Assembly: GCA_001648575.1 (NCBI GenBank) | Contig: LQXN01000064.1 | Location: 248,001 to 312,000 of the forward strand | DNA: 64,000 nt | Source: Sutcliffiella horikoshii DSM 8719 | GTDB lineage: Bacteria; Bacillota; Bacilli; Bacillales; Bacillaceae_I | Direction of reading: 5' to 3' | The notes under the pieces: model-generated | Told to the model about the DNA's origin: nothing | Seen by the model: the letters and a program-made list of their open reading frames with translations, nothing else | Databases searched by the model: none | Program-made: the position numbers and the translations under genes | Part shown: positions 1 through 8,948 of the stretch, piece by piece | Numbering within the stretch: the stretch's first letter is position 1 | How the letters are laid out: the number at the start of each line of letters is the position of its first letter

Positions 1-722
1 GCGAATGGCGCATCGTCTTGTGCAAACAACGCTTTCTCTTCTCCGTCTTTCATTTCATAGAGGTCGTAATCCCAGCGGCAAGATTGGCAGCAGCCCCCAC
101 GGTTGGAGTCACGTGCTGTCATATGGTTACTTAACGTACAACGGCCGGAATAGGCGATACACATTGCGCCGTGGATGAATGTCTCAATTTCAATATCCAC
201 TTTTTCTTTCATTTCACGGATCTCTTCTGCACTTGTTTCACGCGCAAGCACGACACGCTCCAATCCTTCCTCTTTCCAGAATTGAACTGCTTTCCAGTTA
301 GACAAGGACTGTTGTGTGCTGAGGTGTACTTCAAGTCTTGGTGCCACTCTGCGGCAAGTTTCAATGATGAGTGGATCTGCAACGATAATACCATGGACCC
401 CAGCTTCTTCAATGCCGCGTAGATAGTCATCAAGGCCATCCATATTTTCGTTATGTGCAAATATATTTGTAGTTACATAAATTCTCGCACCAAATTTCTC
501 CGCAAACTGGACCCCTTCTGCCATTTCTTCAAAAGTGAAGTTGCCGGCGTTCGAGCGCAGGCCATATTCCTGTCCGCCGATGAATACGGCATCCGCCCCA
601 TACTGCACGGCAATTTTCAATTTTTCGATATTCCCTGCAGGGGCAAGCAATTCGGGCTTTTTCACAATAACACGTTTGCCATCCACTATTTTTGAGATTT
701 TATCATTTATATAGGTTGTCAT
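1..722 (-). CDS. trhP2: Peptidase-U32-family tRNA hydroxylation protein TrhP2 (YrrO), 3' end outside window
   Basis: Partial: the first 240 codons are present and the gene runs off the left edge. The ATG at 722 follows an AAAAGGAGG ribosome site. The protein opens with the family pattern KKPELLAPAGNIEKLK and continues GADAVFIGGQEYGLR. Near residue 175 it carries the U32 signature ETFIHGAMCIAYSGRCTLS with two cysteines, and just downstream the CCQSCRWDY cysteine pairs expected to bind an iron-sulfur cluster. In B. subtilis YrrO/TrhP2 acts with YrrN/TrhP1 in prephenate-dependent hydroxylation of wobble uridine 34 in tRNA (known for the family). It directly follows trhP1 (22-bp gap), so the three genes read as one operon. 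'Collagenase-like protease' is the older annotation. Confidence 0.9.
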   Translation of the reverse strand, partial: MTTYINDKISKIVDGKRVIVKKPELLAPAGNIEKLKIAVQYGADAVFIGGQEYGLRSNAGNFTFEEMAEGVQFAEKFGARIYVTTNIFAHNENMDGLDDYLRGIEEAGVHGIIVADPLIIETCRRVAPRLEVHLSTQQSLSNWKAVQFWKEEGLERVVLARETSAEEIREMKEKVDIEIETFIHGAMCIAYSGRCTLSNHMTARDSNRGGCCQSCRWDYDLYEMKDGEEKALFAQDDAPF

Positions 723-744
723 AAAAGGCTACCTCCTTTTCAAC

Positions 745-1671
745 TTAATAAACCGTTTCCTTGAAGAAGAATCCTGTGTCCAGTGGACGATGATCCTGCT
801 GCAGCTCTTCTAGTTCACTTAGTAGATCGTCTTTGATATCTTCGTACTGTTCTCTATCTTCTACGCACAAATCGATCGCTTTGCGGTAGCGTTTTGTCAC
901 TTCCACAATATATTCCGGGTTTTGGAGCACCCCGTCAATTTTGAAGCTGTCCACTTCTGCGTCAATCATATCTTCCAATTCATCAATGATGCACATATCA
1001 TTCGGGCTCATGATGTGGGTACCATTTTCATCTTCATAAACAGGGTATTTATTGTTACGTTCTTTATCGTGAAGCAACATGGCTCTTTCTTTTCCTTTTT
1101 CAACTTCCATCGTTTTCCCCTGGTATTCAAAATAGTGCCCGATAAGGGAACGTTTCGATTGGAACATACAGGTCATGCCGTGTACTTGCACTTCAATTTC
1201 CACTTCAGCATTTTCTTTGATTTCTATGATGGAATCCATGTTTAATTCACGCGCAAGAACAGCACGTTTGGAACCTTTTCTACCCCAATAGTTACAGGTA
1301 TGGAAGTTGGTTGCCGTCGTTTCAGTATTCCAATGAAGCTTCATCTCAGGAGCCACTTCTCTTGCAGCCATCAGAACAGCAGGATCTCCAAAAATCACAG
1401 CATCAGCTTTCATATCGTTTAAAAATTGCAGATAATCGGAAAGGTCCTCAACTTTTTCATTATGAAATAGTGCATTCATTGCCACATACACTTTTTTGTT
1501 CTGAGCATGAGCAAGTGCAATGGCCTCTATTATTTGATCTCTGCTAAATTCCCCAGCAAGGCGCAACCCAAAACGTTGTTCACCGATGACAAATGCATCT
1601 GCACCAGCACCCAACAGATCTTTCATATTATCGATATCTATAGGAGTCACTAACAGCTCTGGTTTTTTCAT
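745..1671 (-). CDS. trhP1: Peptidase-U32-family tRNA hydroxylation protein TrhP1 (YrrN)
   Basis: 308 residues, full length for YrrN. The N-terminus KKPELLVTPIDIDNMKDLL and GADAFVIGEQRFGLRL match the TIM-barrel start of the U32 family. The signature region reads VHGMTCMFQSKRSLIGHYF near residue 165, so the second signature cysteine seen in the neighbouring TrhP2 is absent, as is typical of the shorter paralogue. Its ATG overlaps the TGA of trmR by four bases (ATGA), indicating translational coupling. Known role of orthologues: with TrhP2, formation of 5-hydroxyuridine at tRNA position 34. The order trmR-trhP1-trhP2 places hydroxylation and methylation of the same base in one transcript. Confidence 0.9.
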   Translation of the reverse strand: MKKPELLVTPIDIDNMKDLLGAGADAFVIGEQRFGLRLAGEFSRDQIIEAIALAHAQNKKVYVAMNALFHNEKVEDLSDYLQFLNDMKADAVIFGDPAVLMAAREVAPEMKLHWNTETTATNFHTCNYWGRKGSKRAVLARELNMDSIIEIKENAEVEIEVQVHGMTCMFQSKRSLIGHYFEYQGKTMEVEKGKERAMLLHDKERNNKYPVYEDENGTHIMSPNDMCIIDELEDMIDAEVDSFKIDGVLQNPEYIVEVTKRYRKAIDLCVEDREQYEDIKDDLLSELEELQQDHRPLDTGFFFKETVY

Positions 1672-2330
1672 ATTTTTTCACCTCTTTTTTTACTGATGGC
1701 AATTCCATCACCGACAGGCAGAATGGTAGTAATATAATCTTGGTGGTCCATCAACCATTTGTTGTAGCGGTCAATTTTTTTCACAAGGTTTCTTATTCTT
1801 TTAGGTTCGATCGCTTCGTGGTCTTCTGCAACCAGCCCACGGAAAAGGACATTGTCAGTAATGATGACTCCTGAATCGATCAACAGAGGCTCGTACATCG
1901 TAAAGAAGCGCTCATACTGACCCTTTGCTGCATCTACAAAAATCAGATCAAAAACGCCCTTCCGTTCTACTTGCTCGAGCACTTCAAGGGCATCCCCAAA
2001 AATCAAATCGATCCGATCCTCTAGCCCAGCCTCTGCAATATGTTCCTTCGCTTGCAGGTATCTATGTTCATCACGCTCTATTGTAACGATGTTCACATCG
2101 GGTATTGACTGCGCCATCCTGATGGCAGAATAGCCGATGGCAGCACCAATTTCAAGGATGTGCTTTGGTTGCGAAAGCCTTAACAGCTGAAGCAATGTCT
2201 CCATTCCGACAAGGTCCATGATCGGAACTTGATCCTCTTGTGCTAGTTTTTCCATTTTGGTAACAATTTCGTTCCTAGGGGGAACGAGGGATTCAAGATA
2301 AGTGATCAATTTATTTTCATTGGCTTCCAA
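1668..2330 (-). CDS. trmR: tRNA 5-hydroxyuridine methyltransferase TrmR (YrrM)
   Basis: A 220-residue class I SAM-dependent O-methyltransferase. I place the start at TTG 2330 because an AAGGAGG site lies nine bases upstream; the reading frame is open to an ATG at 2384 but that start has no ribosome site and adds residues absent from relatives. Seen motifs: ILEIGAAIGYSAIRMA (SAM-binding motif I), VTIERDE (motif II acidic residue), DLIFVDAAKGQYERFF and ITDNVLFRG typical of the catechol-O-methyltransferase-like family. In B. subtilis YrrM methylates 5-hydroxyuridine 34 to 5-methoxyuridine, directly after the step catalysed by the two U32 proteins encoded downstream. Confidence 0.9.
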   Translation of the reverse strand: MEANENKLITYLESLVPPRNEIVTKMEKLAQEDQVPIMDLVGMETLLQLLRLSQPKHILEIGAAIGYSAIRMAQSIPDVNIVTIERDEHRYLQAKEHIAEAGLEDRIDLIFGDALEVLEQVERKGVFDLIFVDAAKGQYERFFTMYEPLLIDSGVIITDNVLFRGLVAEDHEAIEPKRIRNLVKKIDRYNKWLMDHQDYITTILPVGDGIAISKKRGEKI

Positions 2331-2586
2331 CGCAGGCAGCCTCCTTCTTCTATTTAAACAGGGCTCTTTTCTAAGAGTCGGCATTTTGGCTTCTCGTTTT
2401 CTTACCTACTCTAAAATAAGCAAGTAGCCTATAAAGTAAAACAGAGAAAAGAGCTCGACAATAATGATTATATCGGTTAGTTGGTTAATACGAAAACAGC
2501 CTTAAACAAAGAAAATAGAGGTGACCTCACAGGAGGAACCCTCTTTTTTAAAATACTTTTCAGTTCAAAACAACTCGATATATTTT

Positions 2587-2632
2587 AACACAAAAAAATG
2601 GGGAATGCGAATTAATTTCGCACCTCCCCTAC
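2587..2632 (-). terminator. Rho-independent terminator after mltG
   Basis: On the minus strand GGGGAGGTGCGAA and TTCGCATTCCCC form a long stem followed by ATTTTTTT, just past the mltG stop codon. It separates mltG from the trmR-trhP operon. The rest of the 2331-2586 spacer is AT-rich; it holds a short palindrome GAGGTGACCTC at 2519-2529 and a TATAAT-like box on the minus strand, but I see no convincing -35 element. Confidence 0.8.
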
Positions 2633-2636
2633 AGCC

Positions 2637-3769
2637 CTAGCTGTTATCTTGATTCGTAATATGTTGGTTCTTATCGTTATTATGCTGCTCAAGTGTTTCG
2701 TTGAATAGCACTTCCCCGTCAGGAGTTGCCAGGAAGTAGTAGTATTCCGTCTCAGCAGGATGCATAGCAGCCTGCAGTGAGGAGACTCCTGCGTTGGCAA
2801 TCGGACCTGGTGGAAGACCTTGATGTTTATATGTGTTATAAGGTGAATCCACTTCAAGGTGTTCATATAAAGTTCTTTCTTTATGTTCCCCTAGAGCATA
2901 CAATACCGTCGGGTCGGTCTGAAGCGGCATCCCCACATCCATACGATTATAAAAAACACTGGCAATGCTTTCACGATCTGTTTGTACAGTGGCCTCCGCC
3001 TCAATGAGACTCGCCAACGTCAGCAATTGATGTGGTGTCAGATCCCTATTTGCCATGCCGATTCGAACTTCATCGTCAGCCAAGACTTCACTCGTCTTCT
3101 GAAGCATCACGTCAATGACATCTTCAGCAGTGGGATTTTCCACATAGAAAGGGTAGGTTGCCGGGAACAGGTAACCTTCTAGAGCATATTTGACATCTTC
3201 ATCCAGCACTTCTTCAGTCACTACATTCGGATACTTCTTAATCATGCTCTCTATAAATGCCTTGTCATTAACTGTCTTCAAGAAATCTTCTTCCTTAAGA
3301 CCGATTCTATTTTCTAAGATGATGGCGATCTGTTCGAGCTGTCTACCTTCTGGGATGGTAATGGTGAACAAAACATCCTGCTCTACCTTCCCTTCCTTCA
3401 GAAACCCGATGATTTCATCTAGATTCATGGATGGACTCAATTCATACTCGCCAGCCTGAAAACCTGATTCATTTTTGAATTTGACATAATAGCGGAATGC
3501 TTTTCCGTTATGGATGATTCCGTTTTCCTCCAATATATTGCGGTAGGAGATGATCCTATCGGAATATCCACCATTGTCGTTTCTGTCGAATCCTCACTTA
3601 CTGGCTTTAATGCATTTTTTATATAAAAATAACCGCCACCGATAACACCGGTCAATGCAAGCATAAGAATGACGAATACGGTAAAAACGATGCGGCGAAC
3701 AATCTTCGCTTCAAAATGCTTCTCTTTCAACTTTTCTTGAATACTTTCCTTATTTTTTTTCTCTGACAA
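2637..3769 (-). pseudogene. mltG: Endolytic murein transglycosylase MltG (YrrL), frameshifted
   Basis: MltG cuts nascent peptidoglycan strands and acts as a terminase at the membrane. The N-terminal part starts at TTG 3769 (AAAGGGGGG site upstream) and shows a charged cytoplasmic stretch, one membrane helix (about residues 26-50) and the LysM-like start DIPIGSSPTA. It then leaves frame near 3534-3548. The second frame resumes with ILEENGIIHNGKAFRYYVKF and carries the rest of the YceG domain, including the catalytic glutamate in TLASLIEAEA and the NPxF-type region VFYNRMDVGMPLQTDPT. The frames differ by one base; compared with the usual spacing between the GSS and LEENG motifs about seven bases seem to be missing. 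Either a real disruption or a sequencing error. The two parts together would be about 375 residues, normal for MltG. Confidence 0.8.
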
Positions 3770-3918
3770 AAAAAGCCCCCCTTTCGCACACCAATTAATT
3801 ATACAACAATTTCATTATTTTTTTGACAAAAAAACATGCGATTTTGTTTTTCCGACACATTCCCACATCATATTTTACCATTTTTTTCGCACGAAGCATT
3901 ACTTTTGCCCTAAAATTT

Positions 3919-3986
3919 TTGAATTTATTAGGATGTGCTAATTAGTAGTTTTACCATTTTCATTCATAATAGTGGTTATGGTAAAA
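3919..3986 (+). promoter_or_regulatory. nsrR promoter region with inverted-repeat operator candidate
   Basis: A perfect 9-bp inverted repeat, TTTTACCAT at 3949-3957 and ATGGTAAAA at 3978-3986, lies just upstream of the nsrR ribosome site. A third copy of TTTTACCAT occurs at 3873-3881. A weak -35-like TTGAAT (3919) and an AT-rich -10-like stretch around 3939-3947 precede the first arm. By position this could be an autoregulatory operator; it does not closely match the AT-rich NsrR site described in B. subtilis, so the assignment is inference. Confidence 0.45.
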
Positions 3987-4005
3987 TGTGATATGGAGGT
4001 AAAAT

Positions 4006-4470
4006 ATGAAACTTACACTTTATACAGATTACTCATTGAGGGTTTTACTATATTTAGCAAGTGCACCAGAGGAAAAAAGACTTGTGCAAATAAAGGACAT
4101 TGCCCAATCCTACGGTATATCCAAAAACCACCTGATGAAGGTTACGTTTCACCTTGGAAAACTCGGTTATGTAGAAACCATCAGGGGACGAAACGGAGGA
4201 TTGAAGCTGGCTGTTTTACCCGAGGAAATAAACATCGGAAAGTTAGTGCGACAAACCGAGGAAGACTTTCATATGGTCGAGTGTTTCCACGAACATTCTT
4301 CATGCATCCTATCCCCAGACTGTAAATTGAAGGGTGTGCTATATCAAGCACTGCAAGCATTCCTTTCCGTGTTGGACCAATATACTTTAAAAGATCTAAT
4401 AATAAATAAAGAGCAACTGGCATCTCTTTTGTTTACTGAAAAAGAACCGGTGAGAAGAGATCCTATATAA
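4006..4470 (+). CDS. nsrR: Rrf2-family nitric-oxide-sensing repressor NsrR
   Basis: 154 residues; the ATG follows TGGAGGT. The winged-helix N-terminus (MKLTLYTDYSLRVLLYLA, ISKNHLMKV, VETIRGRNGG) is that of the Rrf2 family. Cysteines at positions 93, 100 and 106 match the three cluster ligands of Bacillus NsrR, which binds a [4Fe-4S] cluster that reacts with NO and releases DNA. Expected targets are NO-detoxification and nitrate/nitrite respiration genes, none of which is in this window. It stands alone on the plus strand between mltG and yrzB and has its own terminator, a location that differs from B. subtilis (yhdE). IscR-type members have a different cysteine spacing. Confidence 0.88.
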   Translation: MKLTLYTDYSLRVLLYLASAPEEKRLVQIKDIAQSYGISKNHLMKVTFHLGKLGYVETIRGRNGGLKLAVLPEEINIGKLVRQTEEDFHMVECFHEHSSCILSPDCKLKGVLYQALQAFLSVLDQYTLKDLIINKEQLASLLFTEKEPVRRDPI

Positions 4471-4512
4471 AAAGAGAGCAGGCAGAATGTATCCGCCTAC
4501 TCTCTTTTTTAT
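4471..4512 (+). terminator. Terminator after nsrR
   Basis: AGAGAGCAGGC pairs with GCCTACTCTCT, followed by TTTTTTATTT. The A-run on the other side of the stem could let it also serve the convergent yrzB operon. Confidence 0.75.
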
Positions 4513-4586
4513 TTCCTATCAACCTTACTGTCGTGCTCTTTAATTGCAAATTCAAGACTTTGTATGCATGTATCTTTGAGTATTAC

Positions 4587-4871
4587 TTACTCTTCTTCTT
4601 GAGCCAAGAATGTGTTCAACATTTCTTCGATCATGTCCCACTCTTCATCCGTTTCAACCGGCTGAAGGTCGCCACCTTCTTCTGATTCACTTGGTACAAA
4701 GCTAGAAGCATGGATTTCGATGTCATCTTGATCATCGTCGTCTGCTCCAACAGGATAGTAAAGTACATATGACTTCCCAAACTCCTCTGAGTCAAATGTG
4801 AAAAGTACCTCACATAATTGTTCGTTCCCGTTTTCGTCTACTACTGTAATATTTTGTTCTCCGTGTTCCAT
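4587..4871 (-). CDS. yrzB: DUF1292 family protein YrzB
   Basis: 94 residues, small and very acidic. I choose ATG 4871 (AGAGGTG six bases upstream) over an in-frame GTG at 4880 that overlaps the ribosome site. The segment [19 protein letters not shown] and SYVLYYPVG is the DUF1292/UPF0473 core; the rest is rich in Asp and Glu. Function unknown. It is the last gene of the conserved ireB-yrrK-yrzB operon, 16 bases after yrrK. Confidence 0.88.
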   Translation of the reverse strand: MEHGEQNITVVDENGNEQLCEVLFTFDSEEFGKSYVLYYPVGADDDDQDDIEIHASSFVPSESEEGGDLQPVETDEEWDMIEEMLNTFLAQEEE

Positions 4872-4887
4872 TATGCTCACCTCTAAT

Positions 4888-5304
4888 TTATTGTTGGCTG
4901 TCTAAATAGCCTTGTAAAATAACAACTGCAGCCATTTTATCAATTACTTGCTTTCTTTTTTTTCTACTTACGTCAGCAGAGAGGAGAATCCTTTCTGCTG
5001 CTACAGTAGAAAGACGTTCATCCCAATAGATGACAGGCAGACCGGTTTTGGAGGTCAGCATCTCACCATAATGCTTGCTTGCTTCTCCCCTGGGGCCGAT
5101 TGTGCCGTTCATGTTTTTGGGCATTCCTATAACTACTTTTTCAGGCTTGTATTCTGCGATAATTTGTTTCAATCGCTTAAAACCCAAATTTTTTATTGCT
5201 TCATCAATTTTTATCGTTTCCAAACCTTGTGCCGTCCATCCCATTTCATCGCTGATGGCAACACCGACCGTTTTAGATCCGACGTCTAAGCCCAAAATGC
5301 GCAT
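4888..5304 (-). CDS. yrrK: Holliday-junction-resolvase-like RNase H-fold nuclease YrrK (YqgF/RuvX)
   Basis: 138 residues, full length. The RNase H-like fold is shown by the N-terminal [19 protein letters not shown] with its catalytic Asp7, the middle [13 protein letters not shown] and the C-terminal [11 protein letters not shown] acidic residues. Members resolve branched DNA in vitro, and the E. coli orthologue is linked to 16S rRNA 5'-end maturation. Lies three bases after ireB and 16 bases before yrzB, the usual Firmicute arrangement. Confidence 0.92.
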   Translation of the reverse strand: MRILGLDVGSKTVGVAISDEMGWTAQGLETIKIDEAIKNLGFKRLKQIIAEYKPEKVVIGMPKNMNGTIGPRGEASKHYGEMLTSKTGLPVIYWDERLSTVAAERILLSADVSRKKRKQVIDKMAAVVILQGYLDSQQ

Positions 5305-5307
5305 GTA

Positions 5308-5574
5308 CTACTCCTTGCGGTGCTGTTCTAAGTAGGACTTCACCAATTCTTCAATCAGCTCGTCCCTTTCAATTTTCCGAATAAGCGTTCTCGCGTCTTT
5401 ATGACGAGGAATATAGGCAGGATCCCCTGATAATAAGTAACCAACGATTTGATTGATCGGATTGTACCCTTTTTCCTGCAATGCCTCATAAACCGTTATT
5501 AATACGTCATCAACATTAGCATCCAATGCATCTTCCGGAAAGTTAAACTTCATTGTTTTGTCAAAGGAGCTCAT
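5308..5574 (-). CDS. ireB: IreB family regulatory phosphoprotein (YrzL, UPF0297)
   Basis: 88 residues from ATG 5574, preceded by GAGAGGTG; an upstream in-frame GTG at 5583 overlaps that ribosome site and is unlikely. The sequence [31 protein letters not shown] and [12 protein letters not shown] is almost invariant in the family. In Enterococcus the orthologue is phosphorylated by the PASTA-domain Ser/Thr kinase and dampens cephalosporin resistance. First gene of the ireB-yrrK-yrzB operon. Confidence 0.93.
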   Translation of the reverse strand: MSSFDKTMKFNFPEDALDANVDDVLITVYEALQEKGYNPINQIVGYLLSGDPAYIPRHKDARTLIRKIERDELIEELVKSYLEQHRKE

Positions 5575-5624
5575 CTTTTGCACCTCTCTCTTAGACTTCT
5601 ATTTTCTGGGCTCTGTTAAAAGCC

Positions 5625-5753
5625 GCTGTTAGTTTCCGCACTGGGCTTCGCTTATCCTAGGGGCGCTTGTTGAGCCTCCTCGGCTTTGCCTGCGGGGTCT
5701 CCCCTAAGCGCTACCTCCCGCCGGAGTCTTCGCCCTGTGCTCCAACCAACAGC
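5625..5753. repeat. Palindromic intergenic repeat, copy A
   Basis: About 130 bp lying between ireB and alaS. The ends form an imperfect inverted repeat (GCTGTTAGTTTCCGCACTGG against its partner ending in CCAACCAACAGC). The core holds GAGCCTCCTCGGC, TGCCTGCGGGGTCT and CTCCCGCCGGAGTCTTCG. The same core recurs at 8513, 32349, 56588 and 57806. No reading frame is carried. The remaining spacer up to alaS (5754-5846) shows nothing else. Confidence 0.85.
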
Positions 5754-5846
5754 TATGATATCTTTCTTTCAACAATATCCTTTAACTGGGCCTTTTCTAT
5801 ATGCTTGTCAATTGTTACCTTTATTGTACACCAAATGTCGGCAATG

Positions 5847-8480
5847 TTAAACGGATTTTATCCATTCTTCAACAGATTGTAATGCAGAATCGACTTGTTC
5901 CGGATTTTTTCCGCCTGCTTGTGCCATATCAGGACGACCGCCACCGCCGCCGCCGCAACGTGTAGCCACTTCTTTAACAACCTTGCCGGCATGGTATCCT
6001 TTTTCAATAAGATCTTTTGTCACACCTGCAGATATGTTTACTTTTCCATCTTGTACACTTGCAAGTACTATGATACCAGAACCAAGTTTATTTTTTAAAT
6101 CATCCACCATGGTACGCAGGTTATTCATGTCTGTCCCCGCCACTTTGCTCACCAACATTGATACTCCATTGACTTCTTTTACCTTAGAAGAAAGGTTTGA
6201 GGCTTCGATATTTCCTAACTTGGAAGCAAGCGATTGGTTTTCACGCTGCAATTCCTTCATATCGGAAAGAAGGACATCGATCCTAGCCCCTACTTCTTGC
6301 GGTTTTGATTTTAATTTTGCAGCAGCTTCTTTCAGCAGCTGAACCTGATCATTCAGCAGTCGGTAAGCCCCTTCACCTGTAACTGCCTCCATACGGCGTG
6401 TCCCTGCACCGATTCCTGACTCAGACACGATTTTGAATAGTCCTATTTCAGAAGTATTCGGTACATGACATCCGCCGCAAAGCTCAAGGCTGTATTCACC
6501 AACTTGAACGACGCGCACGATATCCCCATATTTTTCACCGAATAATGCCATTGCGCCCATCGCTTTCGCTTCTGTTATCGACTTGTTCTCAATGACAACA
6601 TTCATACTTGCCCATATCTTTTCGTTGACGATTGCTTCAATCTGCTCTATCTCTTCTTGTGTCACCTGACCGAAGTGTGAGAAGTCAAAACGCAGACGGT
6701 CTGCAGTAACCTGGGAACCAGCTTGGTTTACATGTGCGCCAAGTACATCCTTCAATGCTTGGTGCAGAATGTGTGTAGCTGTATGGTTTTTGATGATTTG
6801 AGCACGGTTTTTTGCATGCACTTCAGCTTTTACCGATTGCTCTCTATTCAGCACACCTTCCTCTACAACTATGGTGTGTAAGTTTTGGCCGTTAGGAGCT
6901 TTTTGAACATCTTTCACAAATCCTCTTCCGGATTCGGTCACAATATAACCGTGATCTGCAATCTGTCCACCACTCTCAGCGTAAAAAGGTGTTTCTGCCA
7001 AGATGACCTGCACCTCATCACCTGTTTCAGCAGAATCTGCCAATTCTCCATTTTTGACAATGACTGAGAGTGTCGTCTCTGCTGCAAGTCGGTCATACCC
7101 AATAAAGCTGCTTTCAGATCGGATTTCCCCAAGAACTCCGGATTGGACCTGCATGGAGCTGGAATCCTGACGTGCGGAACGAGCGCGATCACGCTGTCCT
7201 TCCATCTCTTTTTCAAATCCGCCGTGATCAAGGGTCATACCTTGCTCTTCCACATACTCTTCCGTCAATTCAACCGGGAAACCGTACGTATCATAAAGAC
7301 GGAATGCGTCCGCACCGGAAACGACTTTGCTGCCTTCCTCTTTTGCTTTTGCTATGACGGTCGAAAGGATTGCCAGACCGTCATTCAGTGTTTCGTGGAA
7401 ACGCTCTTCCTCCGTTTTCACAACACGCTGGATGAAGTCCTGCTTTTCTTTTACCTCTGGATAGAAGTCCACCATGATTTCCGCTACCACAGGTACAAGC
7501 TCATACATGAATGGGCGGTTGATGCCAATTTGTTTTGCGTAACGAACGGCTCTTCTTAATAGGCGTCGAAGGACATAGCCACGCCCTTCATTGGAAGGCA
7601 GGGCACCGTCACCAACTGCAAAAGTCACAGTACGGATATGGTCTGCGATTACCTTAAATGCTGTATCTTTTTCTTCGTTTGTTCTATATTTTTCGCCAGA
7701 GACTTTTTCTGTCGCTTCTATAATCGGGATGAAAAGGTCTGTATCAAAGTTTGTCGGTACATCTTGGATAACCGATACCATACGCTCAAGGCCCATCCCT
7801 GTATCAATGTTTTTCTTTGGTAGCGGGGTGTAGGTGTGATCTGGGTTGTGGTTAAACTCAGAAAATACAAGGTTCCAAATCTCAAGATAGCGTTCGTTTT
7901 CTCCACCAGGATATAATTCAGGGTCATTAAGGTCGTTCCCATAGCTTTCCCCGCGGTCATAAAAAATCTCTGTGTTTGGTCCACTCGGTCCTTCACCAAT
8001 GTCCCAGAAGTTACCCTCCAAGCGGATAATCCTTTCTGCCGGAACACCTATCACTTCATGCCAATATTGATATGCTTCTTCATCTTCAGGGTGGATGGTG
8101 ACAGAAAGTTTTTCCTGGTCAAACCCGATCCATTTTTCACTTGTGAGGAACTCCCAAGCCCAGTCGATTGCTTCTTTTTTAAAGTACTCTCCGATGGAGA
8201 AGTTACCAAGCATTTCGAAAAATGTATGGTGACGGGCAGTTTTCCCGACGTTTTCGATATCATTGGTTCGAATGGATTTTTGTGCGTTGCAAATACGTGG
8301 ATTTGCTGGGATGACACGTCCATCGAAGTATTTTTTCAGGGTTGCGACACCACTGTTGATCCATAATAGTGATGGGTCTTCGTGTGGGACAAGGGATGCG
8401 CTTGGTTCAACAGCATGTCCTTTTTCTTTGAAGAAGTCCAGGAACATTTGCCGTACTTGTGCGGATGTTAAATGTTTCAT
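5847..8480 (-). CDS. alaS: Alanine--tRNA ligase
   Basis: 877 residues, standard length; ATG after AAGGAGG. Charges tRNA-Ala in the cytoplasm. Domain order: class II catalytic core ([45 protein letters not shown]), then the tRNA-recognition helices, then the editing domain with zinc-site motifs [10 protein letters not shown] (about residue 565) and CGGCHVPNT, which removes mischarged Ser and Gly. The C-terminal DHHA1/C-Ala domain ends in [19 protein letters not shown]. Expression is expected to depend on tRNA-Ala charging through the T-box leader upstream; a palindromic repeat sits between leader and gene. Confidence 0.98.
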   Translation of the reverse strand: MKHLTSAQVRQMFLDFFKEKGHAVEPSASLVPHEDPSLLWINSGVATLKKYFDGRVIPANPRICNAQKSIRTNDIENVGKTARHHTFFEMLGNFSIGEYFKKEAIDWAWEFLTSEKWIGFDQEKLSVTIHPEDEEAYQYWHEVIGVPAERIIRLEGNFWDIGEGPSGPNTEIFYDRGESYGNDLNDPELYPGGENERYLEIWNLVFSEFNHNPDHTYTPLPKKNIDTGMGLERMVSVIQDVPTNFDTDLFIPIIEATEKVSGEKYRTNEEKDTAFKVIADHIRTVTFAVGDGALPSNEGRGYVLRRLLRRAVRYAKQIGINRPFMYELVPVVAEIMVDFYPEVKEKQDFIQRVVKTEEERFHETLNDGLAILSTVIAKAKEEGSKVVSGADAFRLYDTYGFPVELTEEYVEEQGMTLDHGGFEKEMEGQRDRARSARQDSSSMQVQSGVLGEIRSESSFIGYDRLAAETTLSVIVKNGELADSAETGDEVQVILAETPFYAESGGQIADHGYIVTESGRGFVKDVQKAPNGQNLHTIVVEEGVLNREQSVKAEVHAKNRAQIIKNHTATHILHQALKDVLGAHVNQAGSQVTADRLRFDFSHFGQVTQEEIEQIEAIVNEKIWASMNVVIENKSITEAKAMGAMALFGEKYGDIVRVVQVGEYSLELCGGCHVPNTSEIGLFKIVSESGIGAGTRRMEAVTGEGAYRLLNDQVQLLKEAAAKLKSKPQEVGARIDVLLSDMKELQRENQSLASKLGNIEASNLSSKVKEVNGVSMLVSKVAGTDMNNLRTMVDDLKNKLGSGIIVLASVQDGKVNISAGVTKDLIEKGYHAGKVVKEVATRCGGGGGGRPDMAQAGGKNPEQVDSALQSVEEWIKSV

Positions 8481-8512
8481 TTGATTTTCCTCCTTTAAGT
8501 GTTACTGTTTAA

Positions 8513-8648
8513 ACTCCTGTTTCCTTTCGTTCCAGGTGGTCGCTTATCCAGAGGGAGGTGCTTGAGCCTCCTCGCTGAGCTAAGGGGTCTCAAGTCAACC
8601 GCTACCTCCCGCCGGAGCCGACCACCTTGCACTTCAGTCAACAGGGGA
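8513..8648. repeat. Palindromic intergenic repeat, copy B
   Basis: Between the T-box terminator and the alaS start, so inside the alaS mRNA leader. Ends pair as CTCCTGTT...GTTCCAGGTGGTCG with CGACCACCTTGCAC...AACAGGGG. It has the family core GAGCCTCCTCG, AAGGGGTCTCAAG and CTCCCGCCGGAG. Confidence 0.85.
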
Positions 8649-8662
8649 TTTTGTTACAAGAA

Positions 8663-8913
8663 AACAAAAAACTCCCGTCCCTAATAACAGGGACGAGAGT
8701 GTTCTCGCGGTACCACCCTGATTATGACAAATTGGTTCTGCCATCTCTCAGATTGCTTTAACGGTGCAAGCCGGCAGGATTTTACCCTGCACTCCGGATT
8801 AGCTTTCCCTTACCCTTCATCCTGGAATTCTTTCAGCCATGGAATTCCTCTCTTTTGTGGATGGACTGTAACGTACTCAGATCCTTCTTTGAATTGGTTT
8901 ATGTAGCTAGTAT
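8663..8913 (-). promoter_or_regulatory. T-box leader of alaS (tRNA-Ala sensing)
   Basis: On the minus strand the T-box sequence GGTGGTACCGCGAGAAC is at about 8702-8718. It is followed by a terminator hairpin CTCTCGTCCCTG / AGGGACGGGAG and TTTTTT (8665-8700). The upstream part shows the AGAGAG bulge and GGCTGAAAG distal loop of stem I. The candidate specifier triplet is GCT at 8803-8801, set in GGGAAAGCTAATCCGG, an alanine codon. Uncharged tRNA-Ala should stabilise the antiterminator and allow alaS transcription. Confidence 0.92.
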
Positions 8914-8919
8914 GCTTCG

Positions 8920-8948
8920 ATTATATGCAACAGAAAGATTGTTGTCAA
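8920..8948 (-). promoter_or_regulatory. Consensus sigma-A promoter of the alaS T-box leader
   Basis: TTGACA at 8948-8943 and TATAAT at 8925-8920 with a 17-base spacer: a perfect consensus pair. The -35 box overlaps the last codons and stop of yrrI, so this strong promoter is embedded in the end of the upstream gene. Confidence 0.9.

Noticed and set aside
2331-2384. Upstream ATG (2384) as the trmR start
   Set aside because: No ribosome site there, whereas an AAGGAGG lies nine bases before TTG 2330, and the added residues are not found in relatives.
5625-5753. Copy A of the palindromic repeat as an insertion sequence
   Set aside because: About 130 bp, no transposase and no open frame; better described as a REP/MITE-like element.
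8835-8860. GCT in GGCTGAAAG as the alaS T-box specifier
   Set aside because: This sequence corresponds to the distal loop of stem I and also occurs in the hisS leader, where the specifier is CAC; the GCT at 8803-8801 is in the expected place.
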